Assembly: GCF_900110765.1 (NCBI RefSeq)
Contig: NZ_FOEO01000007.1
Coordinates: 62,001 to 126,000 of the forward strand
Direction: 5' to 3'
Length of the DNA stretch: 64,000 bases
Origin: Pseudomonas sp. NFACC02
Lineage (GTDB): Bacteria; Pseudomonadota; Gammaproteobacteria; Pseudomonadales; Pseudomonadaceae
Below the pieces are notes generated by a model. That model did not search any database. It was not told where the DNA came from and was given only the letters and a program-made list of their open reading frames with translations. The translations under genes were made by a program, and so were the position numbers. Positions 1 through 8,481 of this stretch are shown in pieces. How positions within the stretch are numbered: the stretch's first letter is position 1; every line of letters begins with the position of its first letter.

Positions 1-278
1 GTGTCACGGTAATACGGAATCAACACGTCTTCGGGGTGCATCAGACTGCCAATGGCAACGCCGATGGCTTCCTGACCCAACGTCGGGGCGTACGTACCGA
101 TGCGTCCGGTGCGCTGCAACGCGACGGCCTTCTGATCGAAGAGCCGGGTCAGCACCATGTGGCGATAGAGACGAGTAAGCAGGTTGAAGTCATCGGCCCA
201 AGGGGGAAGTGCTCCGGTCAGACGACCGTCGGGGGACAGATAACGGGTGTACGCAAGATCGATCTTGTTATTGGACAT
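1..278 (-). CDS. pdhA: Thiamine-diphosphate dehydrogenase E1 component, alpha subunit (partial, 5' part)
   Basis: The N-terminal 92 or so residues of an E1-alpha subunit of a 2-oxoacid dehydrogenase complex; the rest lies beyond the left edge. These enzymes use thiamine diphosphate to decarboxylate a 2-oxoacid and load the acyl group onto lipoyl-E2. The visible part has the family pattern of a short N-terminus, then a helix with RLYRHMVLTRLFDQKAV and the stretch GRIGTYAPTLGQEAIGVAIG followed by the DVLIPYYRDT region. The short N-terminus fits a pyruvate/acetoin-type E1-alpha better than the longer BkdA1 type. ATG at 276-278 has an AGGAG box upstream. From memory, PAO1 has this gene (PA3417) beside the same leucine dehydrogenase. 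The substrate is inferred; branched-chain oxoacids remain possible. Confidence 0.8.
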   Translation of the reverse strand, partial: MSNNKIDLAYTRYLSPDGRLTGALPPWADDFNLLTRLYRHMVLTRLFDQKAVALQRTGRIGTYAPTLGQEAIGVAIGSLMHPEDVLIPYYRD

Positions 279-382
279 TGCACACTCCTGAGCACGCGGC
301 GACGCCTGAGCGACGCACGCGTGATGGTCACCACTCGCCACTTGTGGTCGCGAGTTTGGATCGACAGACGCCGGTGGGGCGC

Positions 383-1405
383 CTAGTCGATGTTCAACAG
401 GCGTTCTGCCAATGCATCGGCAACCCGCGCGGGTGAGCGCTTCTCGGCCTGGGCATGGGCAAATACTTCAGTCAGCCGTGTTCCTATCTGAGACAGATGT
501 GCGGTGATGGTGTTCTGGTTTTCCCCTTGATGCTGCAGCGCCATGTAAATCAATCCACCGGAGTTGATCACGTAATCAGGTGCGTAGAGGATGCCGCGAG
601 ACTCGAGCTGGTCAGCAATGGCCGGGCAGCTCAGTTGATTGTTGGCGCCCCCGGCCACGGCGGCGCACCGCAGTTTGGTCACACTGTGGCTGTTGAGCAC
701 CCCGCCCAGCCCACACGGAGCGAGTATGTCGCAAGGCGTACTGAGCAGCGCATCGCTGGAGACGGGCTTGGCGCCCATCTGCTCCATCGCCAACTGCACC
801 TTGCCGCTGTCCAGATCCGCAACCAGCAACTCGGCCCCCGCCGCGTGCAACTGCTCTGCCAACGCATAACCGACGTGGCCCAGCCCTTGAATCGCCACCC
901 GCAGCCCTTCCAGGTTGTCGCTGCCTAGCCGTGCCATCGCGGTCGTGCGGATACCGGCGTACAAACCCATGGCGGTATACGCCGACGGATCGCCCGATTC
1001 TGTGGTGCTGGTGACGTGCTGGGTGTATTGAGCGATGCAGTCCATGTCTTCGCTGGACGTGCCGCTGTCCATCGCCGTGATGTAGCGACCATCCAGCGTC
1101 TGGATGAACCGCCCGAAGGCTTCGAACAAGGCCGCGCGATCGGGTACATGGGCGGGCCGTAAAATGACGGCCGTCCCGCCGCCCAGCGACAAGCCAGCCA
1201 TCACCGCCTTGTAACTCATGTTCCTTGCCAATTGAATCGCGTCTTCGATAGCACTCTCTTCGTTTGGATAGGAAAGGTAGCGACAGCCGCCCAGCGCCGG
1301 CCCCTTCCGACTGCTATGGATCGCGACCACGGCTTTCAGGCAAGTGTGCGGGTCAACGATCATGTGCAGCGATTGAACGCGTGAACTTTGCATGAGAGCG
1401 AACAT
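383..1405 (-). CDS. ldh: Leucine dehydrogenase-type Glu/Leu/Phe/Val dehydrogenase
   Basis: Predicted NAD-dependent amino-acid dehydrogenase of 340 aa, the usual length for bacterial leucine dehydrogenases, interconverting branched-chain amino acids and their 2-oxoacids in the cytoplasm. The N-terminal catalytic domain carries the substrate segment KGPALGGCRYL and the lysine segment YKAVMAGLSLGGGTAVI. The C-terminal Rossmann domain has the glycine motif GLGHVGYALAEQL and the asparagine-rich GGANNQL and YVINSGGL segments. I placed the start at the internal ATG at 1405 because a GGGAG box precedes it; the frame is open for 24 more codons upstream without a better start. It lies upstream of the E1-alpha gene on the same strand, so deamination and oxidative decarboxylation of a 2-oxoacid could be linked. 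Confidence 0.85.
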   Translation of the reverse strand: MFALMQSSRVQSLHMIVDPHTCLKAVVAIHSSRKGPALGGCRYLSYPNEESAIEDAIQLARNMSYKAVMAGLSLGGGTAVILRPAHVPDRAALFEAFGRFIQTLDGRYITAMDSGTSSEDMDCIAQYTQHVTSTTESGDPSAYTAMGLYAGIRTTAMARLGSDNLEGLRVAIQGLGHVGYALAEQLHAAGAELLVADLDSGKVQLAMEQMGAKPVSSDALLSTPCDILAPCGLGGVLNSHSVTKLRCAAVAGGANNQLSCPAIADQLESRGILYAPDYVINSGGLIYMALQHQGENQNTITAHLSQIGTRLTEVFAHAQAEKRSPARVADALAERLLNID

Positions 1406-1612
1406 CGGCAGTGCTCCCGTTTTTTTGTATTGCGAGTATAGGCGCTGATAAAAAAAACGGGGGCGGTCCTCCGTCATATCCAGACGGTCTGTCGGCAGTG
1501 ACCGGTGAGAATGCCCGCGCCCACAATCGGCACTGGACGAAGCGCGTGGCCAGGGCTACAACGGAGCCTTCAGCACCGTTTTTTCAGACGCCTGATCCGA
1601 TTGGAGAAGTCG

Positions 1613-2416
1613 ATGAATCCACGCCAACACTGCCTTGATTGCCTGCAGCGCACGCCCCCGTCGACGTTCGACGCAGCGCTGTGGATAGCGGTCGAGCACG
1701 ACCCGCAGGCCGACCCGCAACAGACCCATGAGCGGATGGGGCAACTGCAACGCCGTGTCAGCGCCGCTCTGCCTTTATTGCCAGCGGCGGAGCTGGCCCA
1801 GCCACTGCTGCGGAACATGGCGACGATCGGCTTTCAGCAAGACGATGTTGCCCAGCCCAGACCTCAGGTCGCTTTGCTGCCTAAGGTGGTGGAGCGTCGG
1901 CGGGGTCAGCCATTGGCTCTGGCGATGGTTGCACTGGAGTTGGCGAGGCGTCTGGAGATTCCGCTGGAAGGTGTGAATTTCCCCGGCCATTTTCTGCTGC
2001 GCGTGCCGGGCGCCGACCACACGCTGGACCCGTGCGACGGCCGAAGGCTTTACCCCAGGGATTGCCGGGAGCTGCTCTTGCGCCAGTTCGGTCCCAGCAT
2101 GCCGCTGCTGGCCGAACACATGCGCACGGCCACGGCCCAAGCCATGCTTCAGCGGTTGTCCCGCAACCTGCGTCACTTGCACCAGATCAACGATGATCTG
2201 CTGTCGTCATTGAAAGATGCGACGCGGGTCATGGAACTGGGTCCAGGCAACACCAGTGACTACCTCGCCCGTGCCAGCCTCTACCAGGCGCTCGAATGCC
2301 CGCAGGCCGAACGTTTCGACCTGGAGCATGCGTTGATGTTGAGTGACGATCCTGTGCAGCGCATCCGGTTGACCCAACGGTTAGTGCAACTCCCGTCGGG
2401 TCAAGCCATTCATTAG
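1613..2416 (+). CDS. SirB1-family protein (transglutaminase-like fold with TPR tail)
   Basis: A 267-aa cytoplasmic protein of the SirB1/transglutaminase-like family. The middle region reads LPKVVERRRGQPLALAMVALELARRLEIPLEGVNFPGHFLLRV, characteristic of the family. The C-terminus is helical with TPR-like repeats (DYLARASLYQALECPQAERFDLEHAL). The conserved GVNFPGHFLLR block resembles the transglutaminase active-site neighbourhood, but I see no convincing complete Cys-His-Asp triad, so catalysis is doubtful. The start at 1613 is supported by GGAGAA at 1602-1607. It is divergent from the leucine dehydrogenase and overlaps the convergent toxin-like gene by four bases. Molecular function is unknown for the family. 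Confidence 0.75.
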   Translation: MNPRQHCLDCLQRTPPSTFDAALWIAVEHDPQADPQQTHERMGQLQRRVSAALPLLPAAELAQPLLRNMATIGFQQDDVAQPRPQVALLPKVVERRRGQPLALAMVALELARRLEIPLEGVNFPGHFLLRVPGADHTLDPCDGRRLYPRDCRELLLRQFGPSMPLLAEHMRTATAQAMLQRLSRNLRHLHQINDDLLSSLKDATRVMELGPGNTSDYLARASLYQALECPQAERFDLEHALMLSDDPVQRIRLTQRLVQLPSGQAIH

Positions 2417-5400
2417 GCAGGTAACCGGTAAGCGACACCCAGATCGTATTTTTTCCACGCCCAGCGACCGGCCTTGGTTGCAAGCTTGATGGTCAACCCA
2501 TCCACTCCTTTAATCAGATCCTTGGCGCCTCCGCCGCCAAGAACGAGGCCTACCGCACCCTCAATAAACAGCGGAAGCGCAGCCGCGCGGTCACCCGATT
2601 CATAGGCGTCAACTGCCTCTACAATAGTAAGCGAGGCCATCATCAATCCCCACGGCACATTCAAGCCAGGGAAGGGGATAAACACAATGGTGCCCGTCCA
2701 TCTGATAATCGTATACGCCAGCGCGAATCGTTTTTCCGCCACGCTTTCTGTCTGGCTGTCCACGTCTGCGATCATGCGCTCGAACATTTCACCGTAGAGC
2801 TGTTCAATGTTAGTTATCCGGTTTTCCGGCCGATTATGAATCCTGATGAAGTCTGGGTCGTACTTGCTGCCTCGGACGAACTCATCAAGGAAAATGCGCA
2901 CTCGCTTCTCCCCGACATGTGATACACGGGATGCGAAATAGCGTTGCATCTTCTCAGAACTCAACAATTGGGCGTAATCGGACAGCGGTCGAAAATCAAG
3001 GCCGTCAGGTGCCCCAGGTGTATACAACAAGTTGTAATCCGGGTCCTGACGGTTGAAATCCCTGAATATATAAACGCCTTCAATCGTCTGATTAGCGATT
3101 TTGAACACCGACACCGCTGTATGCTCCACGGCGGCCACGACGGGTGCGTCCACCGACAGGCCGTCGATTGCCTGACGCAACCAGGTGTACTGAGCCAGAC
3201 TCAGATGACGTTGTTGAAACGTTAATAACGCTCCTCGGCTCATCTCGCACTGGATACGTCTTGCGATCAATGCCTTGCGACGTTTATGAAGCGGGTGCTG
3301 CCGGCCCAGGAATTCATCCGTCAGGTATTTCATATAACGCGCGGCGAGATCCGCTTCGCGAACCTGCTTATCCAGGAAGCTGATGAGATTAACAGGCAAA
3401 GCCTTCACGTCCGTTCCAGCCGATGAATACAAATGAATCAGCGGGCTGTAGCTTTTAATGTCCTCACTGCCGTACATCATCAGTTCCGTCAGCGATCGCA
3501 ATTCACTGTTTTTGCCGAAATCGGGCGTTTCGGTAAACGGAATACCAAGCGCCAGATACAGCGTGTCAGGGTCGATATGCCCCGGGTATCCCACGCTTTG
3601 CAGATACTCGTTAAGCAGCCTGCTCGTCTCCTTATGAATGTAATCGCGCAGCGTCATCATTTCCGGGCTGAGCTTGGCGAAGACGTTATTCAACGCGGTG
3701 ATCTGGACATTCAGCATGGCGAGAACCGAGGCATTGGCAGACGACGGTAAGTCCGCGGCCGGTCGAGCTTCTCCGTTGAAGAAAGGAAAGCGGCCCAATG
3801 CTTTTTGGCGAACAAGACTGGAGAGGTTACCTTCGAAATTTTGCCCAGTGCAGCTCACCAGGCGACAACTGTCGGGTGTCCAGAGAGCAGCATTGAGTTG
3901 CGCCTCGTTCAGAAACGCAATCGCTCCAGCCTTGGAAGGGCCGAACAACTGGCCATGAAGATAGTTACGACCCGCCTCGTCAGCCAGCCACCCACCAATG
4001 TGAAAGCTCAACTGGCGCCATGAGCCAAATTCGAAAAAGTCACGTCCACCCGGAGCACCGGGGGCATACAGTACATAGTGCTCGTCAGTGTGCGTTCGCT
4101 CCTTGATGACTATCACATCCCTGAGCCGGGAATCAGTCGCCGTCAGGTGCAAGCTGCCCATCGTGTGCACGGTGCCTGCAGGAGCCTTGTCACCACGGAT
4201 CAAGTGAACAAGATCATGACTGCGCTCCTGCAGTAAATGTCCCTGCATCTTCGCCGCGTGGGCGCCAAGCGCAATTGCACTGTCGCGATGATGCGTCATG
4301 GCACGCAGCACGCTTTCGTCATTCAAGCGTTGTTCCAGGGCCTTCTCATAGCGAACGTGAAGATTCAGCGTATCGAGCATTTGCTTGACGAACGCCCCGG
4401 AAAAATCGGCATGCAGCTGATCGGGTGACGGGGAGAACCTCATTCTTGAGGCAGCAATCGATACCCCCTTAACCGCGAACTCCAGCAGCGAGTATTCGTA
4501 AACAGTGTTCAGGGCGTCATCCAGCCTCAGCTCAATAGTGTCATGCACATGGATCCGGACACGACTCGGATCGATCACCCGACCTAAATGCTGGCGCATG
4601 TACTGAGTCATTTCTGAATAAGCGAATGTCTCAAGGGAGTGAAGATGACCTAAGAGTGCATCCACTGCCTTTTTACGATCATCGTGAGCCTGTTCCAGAC
4701 GAAGCAGATGCGCTTTCTGTTCGGCGTCGCCGTACTTGCGCCAATCGGGTTCTGCCATCTCGCTCAGCCTGGCCATCCATGAGTTGAAACGTTGACCCAT
4801 ACCTTCGTCGAGATGGGCACACACCTGCACGCTCTGCAATTGCGTGTAGAACGCGTTACGGTCAGTGGGCTCACCGTCCCGCGCCAGCAGGAACTGGCAA
4901 TCGTGCGTCTGTTTATGCCGCACCTGGTGCACATGGGTTTGAATGAGGGGATCGTTCAGGCGCTCGAACGTCCACGCGTCCGGGTCGACCGTGCCCTGCT
5001 CCCCAAGCTGCGTCAGATCGCGGATCAGGAGTGAATCCTTCAGTGAACCCGCGAGCTTGCTGCTGAGGCCTTCTCGCAACAACGCCACGGACTCAAAGCG
5101 CTCAATACCGCGAGCAGGCATGACCAGGAAAACCACGCCTGAAGGTTGCCCGTCATTCTCCACGGACTCGCTCACGACGTAGGCTGAAGGCACAGTCTTG
5201 CGCGAACCATCGGCGGCGGTCCATTCAAGACCAAATACACCGTCGGTCGAATGGCCCTCAATCACGCGTGAAAGCCGTTTTTGCTCTTGCGTGGACATTA
5301 GCTGCGCAAAACCACACAACGCCAACTCGGTGTCCAGCGCGGCACCCTGCTGCTGGATGAGCTCGTCAACCGTCGTAACAGCGGACTCCAGGTGGTCAGA

Positions 5401-5856
5401 GGTGACAACGGGCTTTTGCCACAATCCCTCGAGGTGCGCCTGATAGGTCTCGGACAATGTGCCTGAAAACCGCACCACAGCCTCTCTCAACTCCTGATTT
5501 TGCCCATCAGAAAGCGCGTGCTCCGCGTCAAGCGAATCGTGTCGAGTGAAGAACGCGGCGCCGGCCTCCTCCATCACTGAATCCCCGTGACGCATGACGT
5601 CTACGAGCAAATCGGGCATCGCAATCGAGACAATCTGCTGATCGCCATCGGGGCGGTTGAAGAAAAGGGCGTCTGGACTGCAAACCTTCAGATTGATCGC
5701 CCGGACAGTGGAGATGAGCAGGTTCGACGCGACTTCTCGCAACGTCAGGTTCTTAGCCATCAGCTCACTGGAGCGCGCACAGGCCTCGGTCAGGTCTGCG
5801 AAGTGCTGCGCAATGTTTTCAGGAAGCCCGGCGGATTGGGTGGATGTATCGTTCAT
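2413..5856 (-). CDS. DUF6543 / dermonecrotic-toxin-like large protein
   Basis: A 1147-aa protein that resembles the DUF6543 (dermonecrotic toxin-like) proteins common in Pseudomonas. It has no classical signal peptide. Two segments are similar to each other in style: HYVLYAPGAPGGRDFFEFGSW (N-terminal half) and YNLLYTPGAPDGLDFRPLSDY (C-terminal half). This YxPGAPxG(R/L)DF signature is typical of the family and suggests a duplicated module. The last 120 residues are hydrophobic, with two or three potential membrane segments around TIVFIPFPGLNVPWGLMMASLTIVEAV and IEGAVGLVLGGGG. ATG at 5856 has GGAG upstream. No secretion genes, VgrG/PAAR or TPS partner lie nearby, so the delivery route is unknown. 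The two genes to its right are orphans and might be functionally linked; that is speculation. Confidence 0.7.
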   Translation of the reverse strand: MNDTSTQSAGLPENIAQHFADLTEACARSSELMAKNLTLREVASNLLISTVRAINLKVCSPDALFFNRPDGDQQIVSIAMPDLLVDVMRHGDSVMEEAGAAFFTRHDSLDAEHALSDGQNQELREAVVRFSGTLSETYQAHLEGLWQKPVVTSDHLESAVTTVDELIQQQGAALDTELALCGFAQLMSTQEQKRLSRVIEGHSTDGVFGLEWTAADGSRKTVPSAYVVSESVENDGQPSGVVFLVMPARGIERFESVALLREGLSSKLAGSLKDSLLIRDLTQLGEQGTVDPDAWTFERLNDPLIQTHVHQVRHKQTHDCQFLLARDGEPTDRNAFYTQLQSVQVCAHLDEGMGQRFNSWMARLSEMAEPDWRKYGDAEQKAHLLRLEQAHDDRKKAVDALLGHLHSLETFAYSEMTQYMRQHLGRVIDPSRVRIHVHDTIELRLDDALNTVYEYSLLEFAVKGVSIAASRMRFSPSPDQLHADFSGAFVKQMLDTLNLHVRYEKALEQRLNDESVLRAMTHHRDSAIALGAHAAKMQGHLLQERSHDLVHLIRGDKAPAGTVHTMGSLHLTATDSRLRDVIVIKERTHTDEHYVLYAPGAPGGRDFFEFGSWRQLSFHIGGWLADEAGRNYLHGQLFGPSKAGAIAFLNEAQLNAALWTPDSCRLVSCTGQNFEGNLSSLVRQKALGRFPFFNGEARPAADLPSSANASVLAMLNVQITALNNVFAKLSPEMMTLRDYIHKETSRLLNEYLQSVGYPGHIDPDTLYLALGIPFTETPDFGKNSELRSLTELMMYGSEDIKSYSPLIHLYSSAGTDVKALPVNLISFLDKQVREADLAARYMKYLTDEFLGRQHPLHKRRKALIARRIQCEMSRGALLTFQQRHLSLAQYTWLRQAIDGLSVDAPVVAAVEHTAVSVFKIANQTIEGVYIFRDFNRQDPDYNLLYTPGAPDGLDFRPLSDYAQLLSSEKMQRYFASRVSHVGEKRVRIFLDEFVRGSKYDPDFIRIHNRPENRITNIEQLYGEMFERMIADVDSQTESVAEKRFALAYTIIRWTGTIVFIPFPGLNVPWGLMMASLTIVEAVDAYESGDRAAALPLFIEGAVGLVLGGGGAKDLIKGVDGLTIKLATKAGRWAWKKYDLGVAYRLPA

Positions 5857-6270
5857 CGGTGTAGCTCCAAGGTAGGTTGCTCGTCTCCCTCCCGGCATCC
5901 AGCCGAGCGGGAAGACAGACGAACAACGAAAATGAGCCCCTATGAAACGTCAGACACACCACGCTCGTTGAATAATTATTTATCGTGCGAAATTTTATGA
6001 ACGACGTGACGTGTAGGAAAACGCCAAGGGGAATCTCCTTGTTCCGAGAGAGCGGTTACTTGCTCTATCAGAACGAGTAACGGCACCCTAAAATCTGCAA
6101 ATTTGTTTTAGCATGACTTTAACGCCATCTCGGAAACTTCCTACAAGACAAATAGCTACAGCCCTACACATGCATCATTGGTTATATGTTTAAACGTTAG
6201 TCATCGAAGCAAAACGGGATCCGATGCCCGCGCAACGATGAATAACACCAATGACTAACGGAGTTTCACC
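5857..6270. other. AT-rich intergenic region with two inverted repeats
   Basis: A 414-bp stretch without a convincing gene, visibly richer in A/T than its surroundings. It holds the divergent promoters of the toxin-like gene and the small secreted protein gene. An imperfect hairpin lies at 6055-6081 (GTTACTTGCTC, loop, GAACGAGTAAC). A perfect 10-bp inverted repeat, CGTTAGTCAT at 6195-6204 and ATGACTAACG at 6251-6260, sits directly before the ribosome binding site of the gene at 6271 (listed separately). Confidence 0.6.
6195..6260 (+). promoter_or_regulatory. Inverted repeat pairing next to the Shine-Dalgarno of the 6271 gene
   Basis: CGTTAGTCAT (6195-6204) and ATGACTAACG (6251-6260) are exact reverse complements separated by 46 nt. 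The right arm ends inside TAACGGAG, the ribosome binding site, ten bases before the ATG. In RNA the arms would form a long-loop stem abutting or masking the binding site. The loop has its own short CGGG/CCCG stem. Alternatively the repeat could be a DNA operator. What binds is unknown. Confidence 0.45.
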
Positions 6271-6666
6271 ATGAACAAGAATAAAATAGCAGCGATAATT
6301 TTGGCACTCGGACTGGGCCAACTGGCGGGTACGGTCATGGCAGAGCCGGCCGTGAACCTTAACTTCTGCACTAAACTTTCAGGGACAATTACAGTCGGGA
6401 CAGTGGGAGCCCGACAAGAGAAGGTTATCTATGGACCCTATACAGTCAGGTGCGGGACGACCGCGCATCACTTTCAGGTCAGCGGTGCGTCAGGGCAATT
6501 GCCAGTAAAAGTGCAAAAACTGACAAACGGCAGCTGGGTTTCGGTCACGTCGCCCACTTATGATCCATCGGGACGCTATGGCGCGGGAACGTTTCGTCTC
6601 GTGCTGGATAATCTGGGAAACGGCCAATCAGTGAGCTACCGAGGAAGCTATAGCGTTCCAATGTAA
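6271..6666 (+). CDS. Small secreted protein of unknown function
   Basis: A 131-aa protein with a clear Sec signal peptide: a positively charged start (MNKNK), a hydrophobic core (IAAIILALGLGQLAG) and a probable cleavage after VMA before EPAVN. The mature part of about 106 residues is rich in Gly, Ser, Thr and Val and probably beta-structured. It has two cysteines (NFC and VRCG) that could form one disulfide in the periplasm or outside the cell. I recognise no family. A GGAG box precedes the ATG and overlaps an inverted repeat. Low GC flanks and the neighbouring toxin-like gene suggest an accessory locus. Confidence 0.75.
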   Translation: MNKNKIAAIILALGLGQLAGTVMAEPAVNLNFCTKLSGTITVGTVGARQEKVIYGPYTVRCGTTAHHFQVSGASGQLPVKVQKLTNGSWVSVTSPTYDPSGRYGAGTFRLVLDNLGNGQSVSYRGSYSVPM

Positions 6667-6683
6667 GCCCCAAGCATGAAACG

Positions 6684-6713
6684 CTTGAGTCTGTACCTTG
6701 CGACAGACTCAAG
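6684..6713. terminator. Perfect 11-bp hairpin between convergent genes
   Basis: CTTGAGTCTGT at 6684-6694 and ACAGACTCAAG at 6703-6713 form a perfect stem with an 8-nt loop, between the stops of two convergent genes. There is no long T run on either side. It is probably a shared 3'-end structure or weak terminator rather than a strong intrinsic terminator. Confidence 0.55.
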
Positions 6714-6731
6714 TGATAGTGACTAACCGAT

Positions 6732-7256
6732 CTAGACACGAATATTCACTAGAGAAGGAATTTTTGGCGCGTTCCCAAAGCGTTCAAGTGCCATCAAAAC
6801 CGACGTTGCAGTATTTAAATCGACCAGCGCACTTTTCGCATAGTCATTACCCGAGGAGATGTGCTTCTTCAGAAAATCCAGATTTTTTTGTATAAATGCA
6901 TAGGCATCGACCGTTTCGTTCGTCTCGATCTCATTACCTTGACTGTCGAACTCAACGTTAATACTCGACACTGCACCAATTAGATCATTGTCGATCAGGC
7001 CTAAATCCGCCAACATGACGCCCAGACTTCTCAGTTCCTTCACGGTCGTGTGCCTGGGGTCAAACCCCCTTAAATCAATATTCAACCCTTGTAGCTTTTT
7101 CACATCGGGAATGGACTCGTCCGCCCAGTACTGACGAACCCGCTGCTTCACCGCCTCTTCCTGTGGACTCAGCCCCGACTTCACTTCAAACCGCTTGTCT
7201 GGAACGCATACATACGCTTTCAGCCGCTGATCCACCTTGCTCAAATTCCCGATCAT
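6732..7256 (-). CDS. Hypothetical protein, orphan
   Basis: A 174-aa soluble, mostly helical protein without signal peptide or membrane segment. I do not recognise a family. The N-terminal half is charged (LSPQEEAVKQRVRQYWADES) and the C-terminal half has amphipathic helices (VDAYAFIQKNLDFLKKHI, KSALVDLNTATSVLMALERFG). The start is well supported by a strong AGGAGGT box just before the ATG at 7256. It lies beside the secreted protein and close to the toxin-like gene. A role as adaptor, immunity protein or effector cannot be told from sequence. Confidence 0.65.
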   Translation of the reverse strand: MIGNLSKVDQRLKAYVCVPDKRFEVKSGLSPQEEAVKQRVRQYWADESIPDVKKLQGLNIDLRGFDPRHTTVKELRSLGVMLADLGLIDNDLIGAVSSINVEFDSQGNEIETNETVDAYAFIQKNLDFLKKHISSGNDYAKSALVDLNTATSVLMALERFGNAPKIPSLVNIRV

Positions 7257-7444
7257 GTTACCTCCTGAAATGAATCGTGATGTTCAGGGCTGTCGGGTCT
7301 ATTGCTGGCAAGTTGAGCGATGAAGGATGAAGACGGGATCATTGCCTTTTTTAGAGAGCAGTCCTACAACTGCCCGAATAATCCTCCTACAAAAAAGCCA
7401 ATCCGATCGCTCGAACTGGCCACTATCAACAACTCGAAGACTTA

Positions 7445-8356
7445 TCAGCCGCCAAACCGCTGCAGGTTCGCCATCATCTCTTTCAACGCTTCTACGTTGT
7501 CCGCCGGATGCGCTGCATCTGTAAAATCGCCGATCACGCTCCATTGCGCGGCAACGTCCTCCGGGGTGAAGCCGGCTCGCGGGTCGAAACCGGCGCCGAG
7601 GCTGCGCTCCCAGCGCACTTTACCGACCCAGCCGCCGCCGACTTCGTAGAGGCCGGCGCTGTCCTGACATTGTTCGCTGCCCAGATACACCACCAACGGG
7701 CTGACCAGCTCAGGTTTGAGCAATTCGAAGACGCTGGCCGGAATCAGGCCTTCGGTCATACGTGTACCACCGGTGGGTGCGATGGCGTTGACCAGGATGT
7801 TGTTCTTGCGGCCCTCAAGGGCCAGCGTACGGGTCAGGCCGTAAAGCCCCAACTTGGCCATGCCGTAATTGGACTGACCGAAGTTGCCATAGATGCCGGA
7901 GGTTGAAGACGTGAAAATCACGCGTCCATAGTTTTGTTCCCGAAGGTGCGGCCACGCGGCGCGGGTCACCTTATAGGCGCCCTCGACATGAACGCGGTAA
8001 ACCAGGTCCCAATCGGCATCTTCCATCTTGGCAAAACTCTTGTCGCGCAGGATGCCGGCGTTGTTGACCACGACATCGATTCGCCCAAACGCATCCAGCG
8101 CGTTCTGCACAATCTTGTCGCCATCGGTGACTGAGTCATGGTTAGCAACGGCCTGACCGCCACTTTCACGGATTTCCGCCACCACACGATCAGCTGCCGA
8201 CGCGTTGGCGCCCTCTCCATGCGCCGAGCCGCCCAGGTCATTGACGACGACGCGTGCGCCGTGACGGGCGAACAACAATGCATGGGCGCGTCCCAGACCT
8301 CCGCCCGCCCCCGTGACGATCACCACTTTGTCTTCAAAACGTACGGATTCACTCAT
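7445..8356 (-). CDS. SDR-family oxidoreductase, 17-beta-HSD4/MFE-2 N-domain type
   Basis: A 303-aa short-chain dehydrogenase. The cofactor motif VIVTGAGGGLGRAHALLFARHGARVVVNDLGG is the form found in the (3R)-hydroxyacyl-CoA dehydrogenase domain of peroxisomal multifunctional enzyme 2. NNAG appears as VVVNNAGILRD, and the catalytic Ser and YxxxK as SSTSGIYGNFGQSNYGMAKLGL. The acidic ND after the second beta strand predicts NAD(H). The extended C-terminal tail with GGGWVGKVRWERS also fits that subgroup. Substrate is probably a hydroxyacyl-CoA or steroid-like alcohol (inferred). The ATG at 8356 has GGGGGAGAG upstream. From memory PAO1 has a homologue (PA3427) in this order. Confidence 0.85.
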   Translation of the reverse strand: MSESVRFEDKVVIVTGAGGGLGRAHALLFARHGARVVVNDLGGSAHGEGANASAADRVVAEIRESGGQAVANHDSVTDGDKIVQNALDAFGRIDVVVNNAGILRDKSFAKMEDADWDLVYRVHVEGAYKVTRAAWPHLREQNYGRVIFTSSTSGIYGNFGQSNYGMAKLGLYGLTRTLALEGRKNNILVNAIAPTGGTRMTEGLIPASVFELLKPELVSPLVVYLGSEQCQDSAGLYEVGGGWVGKVRWERSLGAGFDPRAGFTPEDVAAQWSVIGDFTDAAHPADNVEALKEMMANLQRFGG

Positions 8357-8481
8357 GCCGCTCTCCCCCGAGGATGGTGTGCGTTCTTGCGCCTGGGCAT
8401 CAGGCCCGTTCTGGTTTGGCAGAAAGATCAAAAGCGCGCGAAACAGTCATCGAGTGTCAACCAGTCATACGCGGGTCACAA

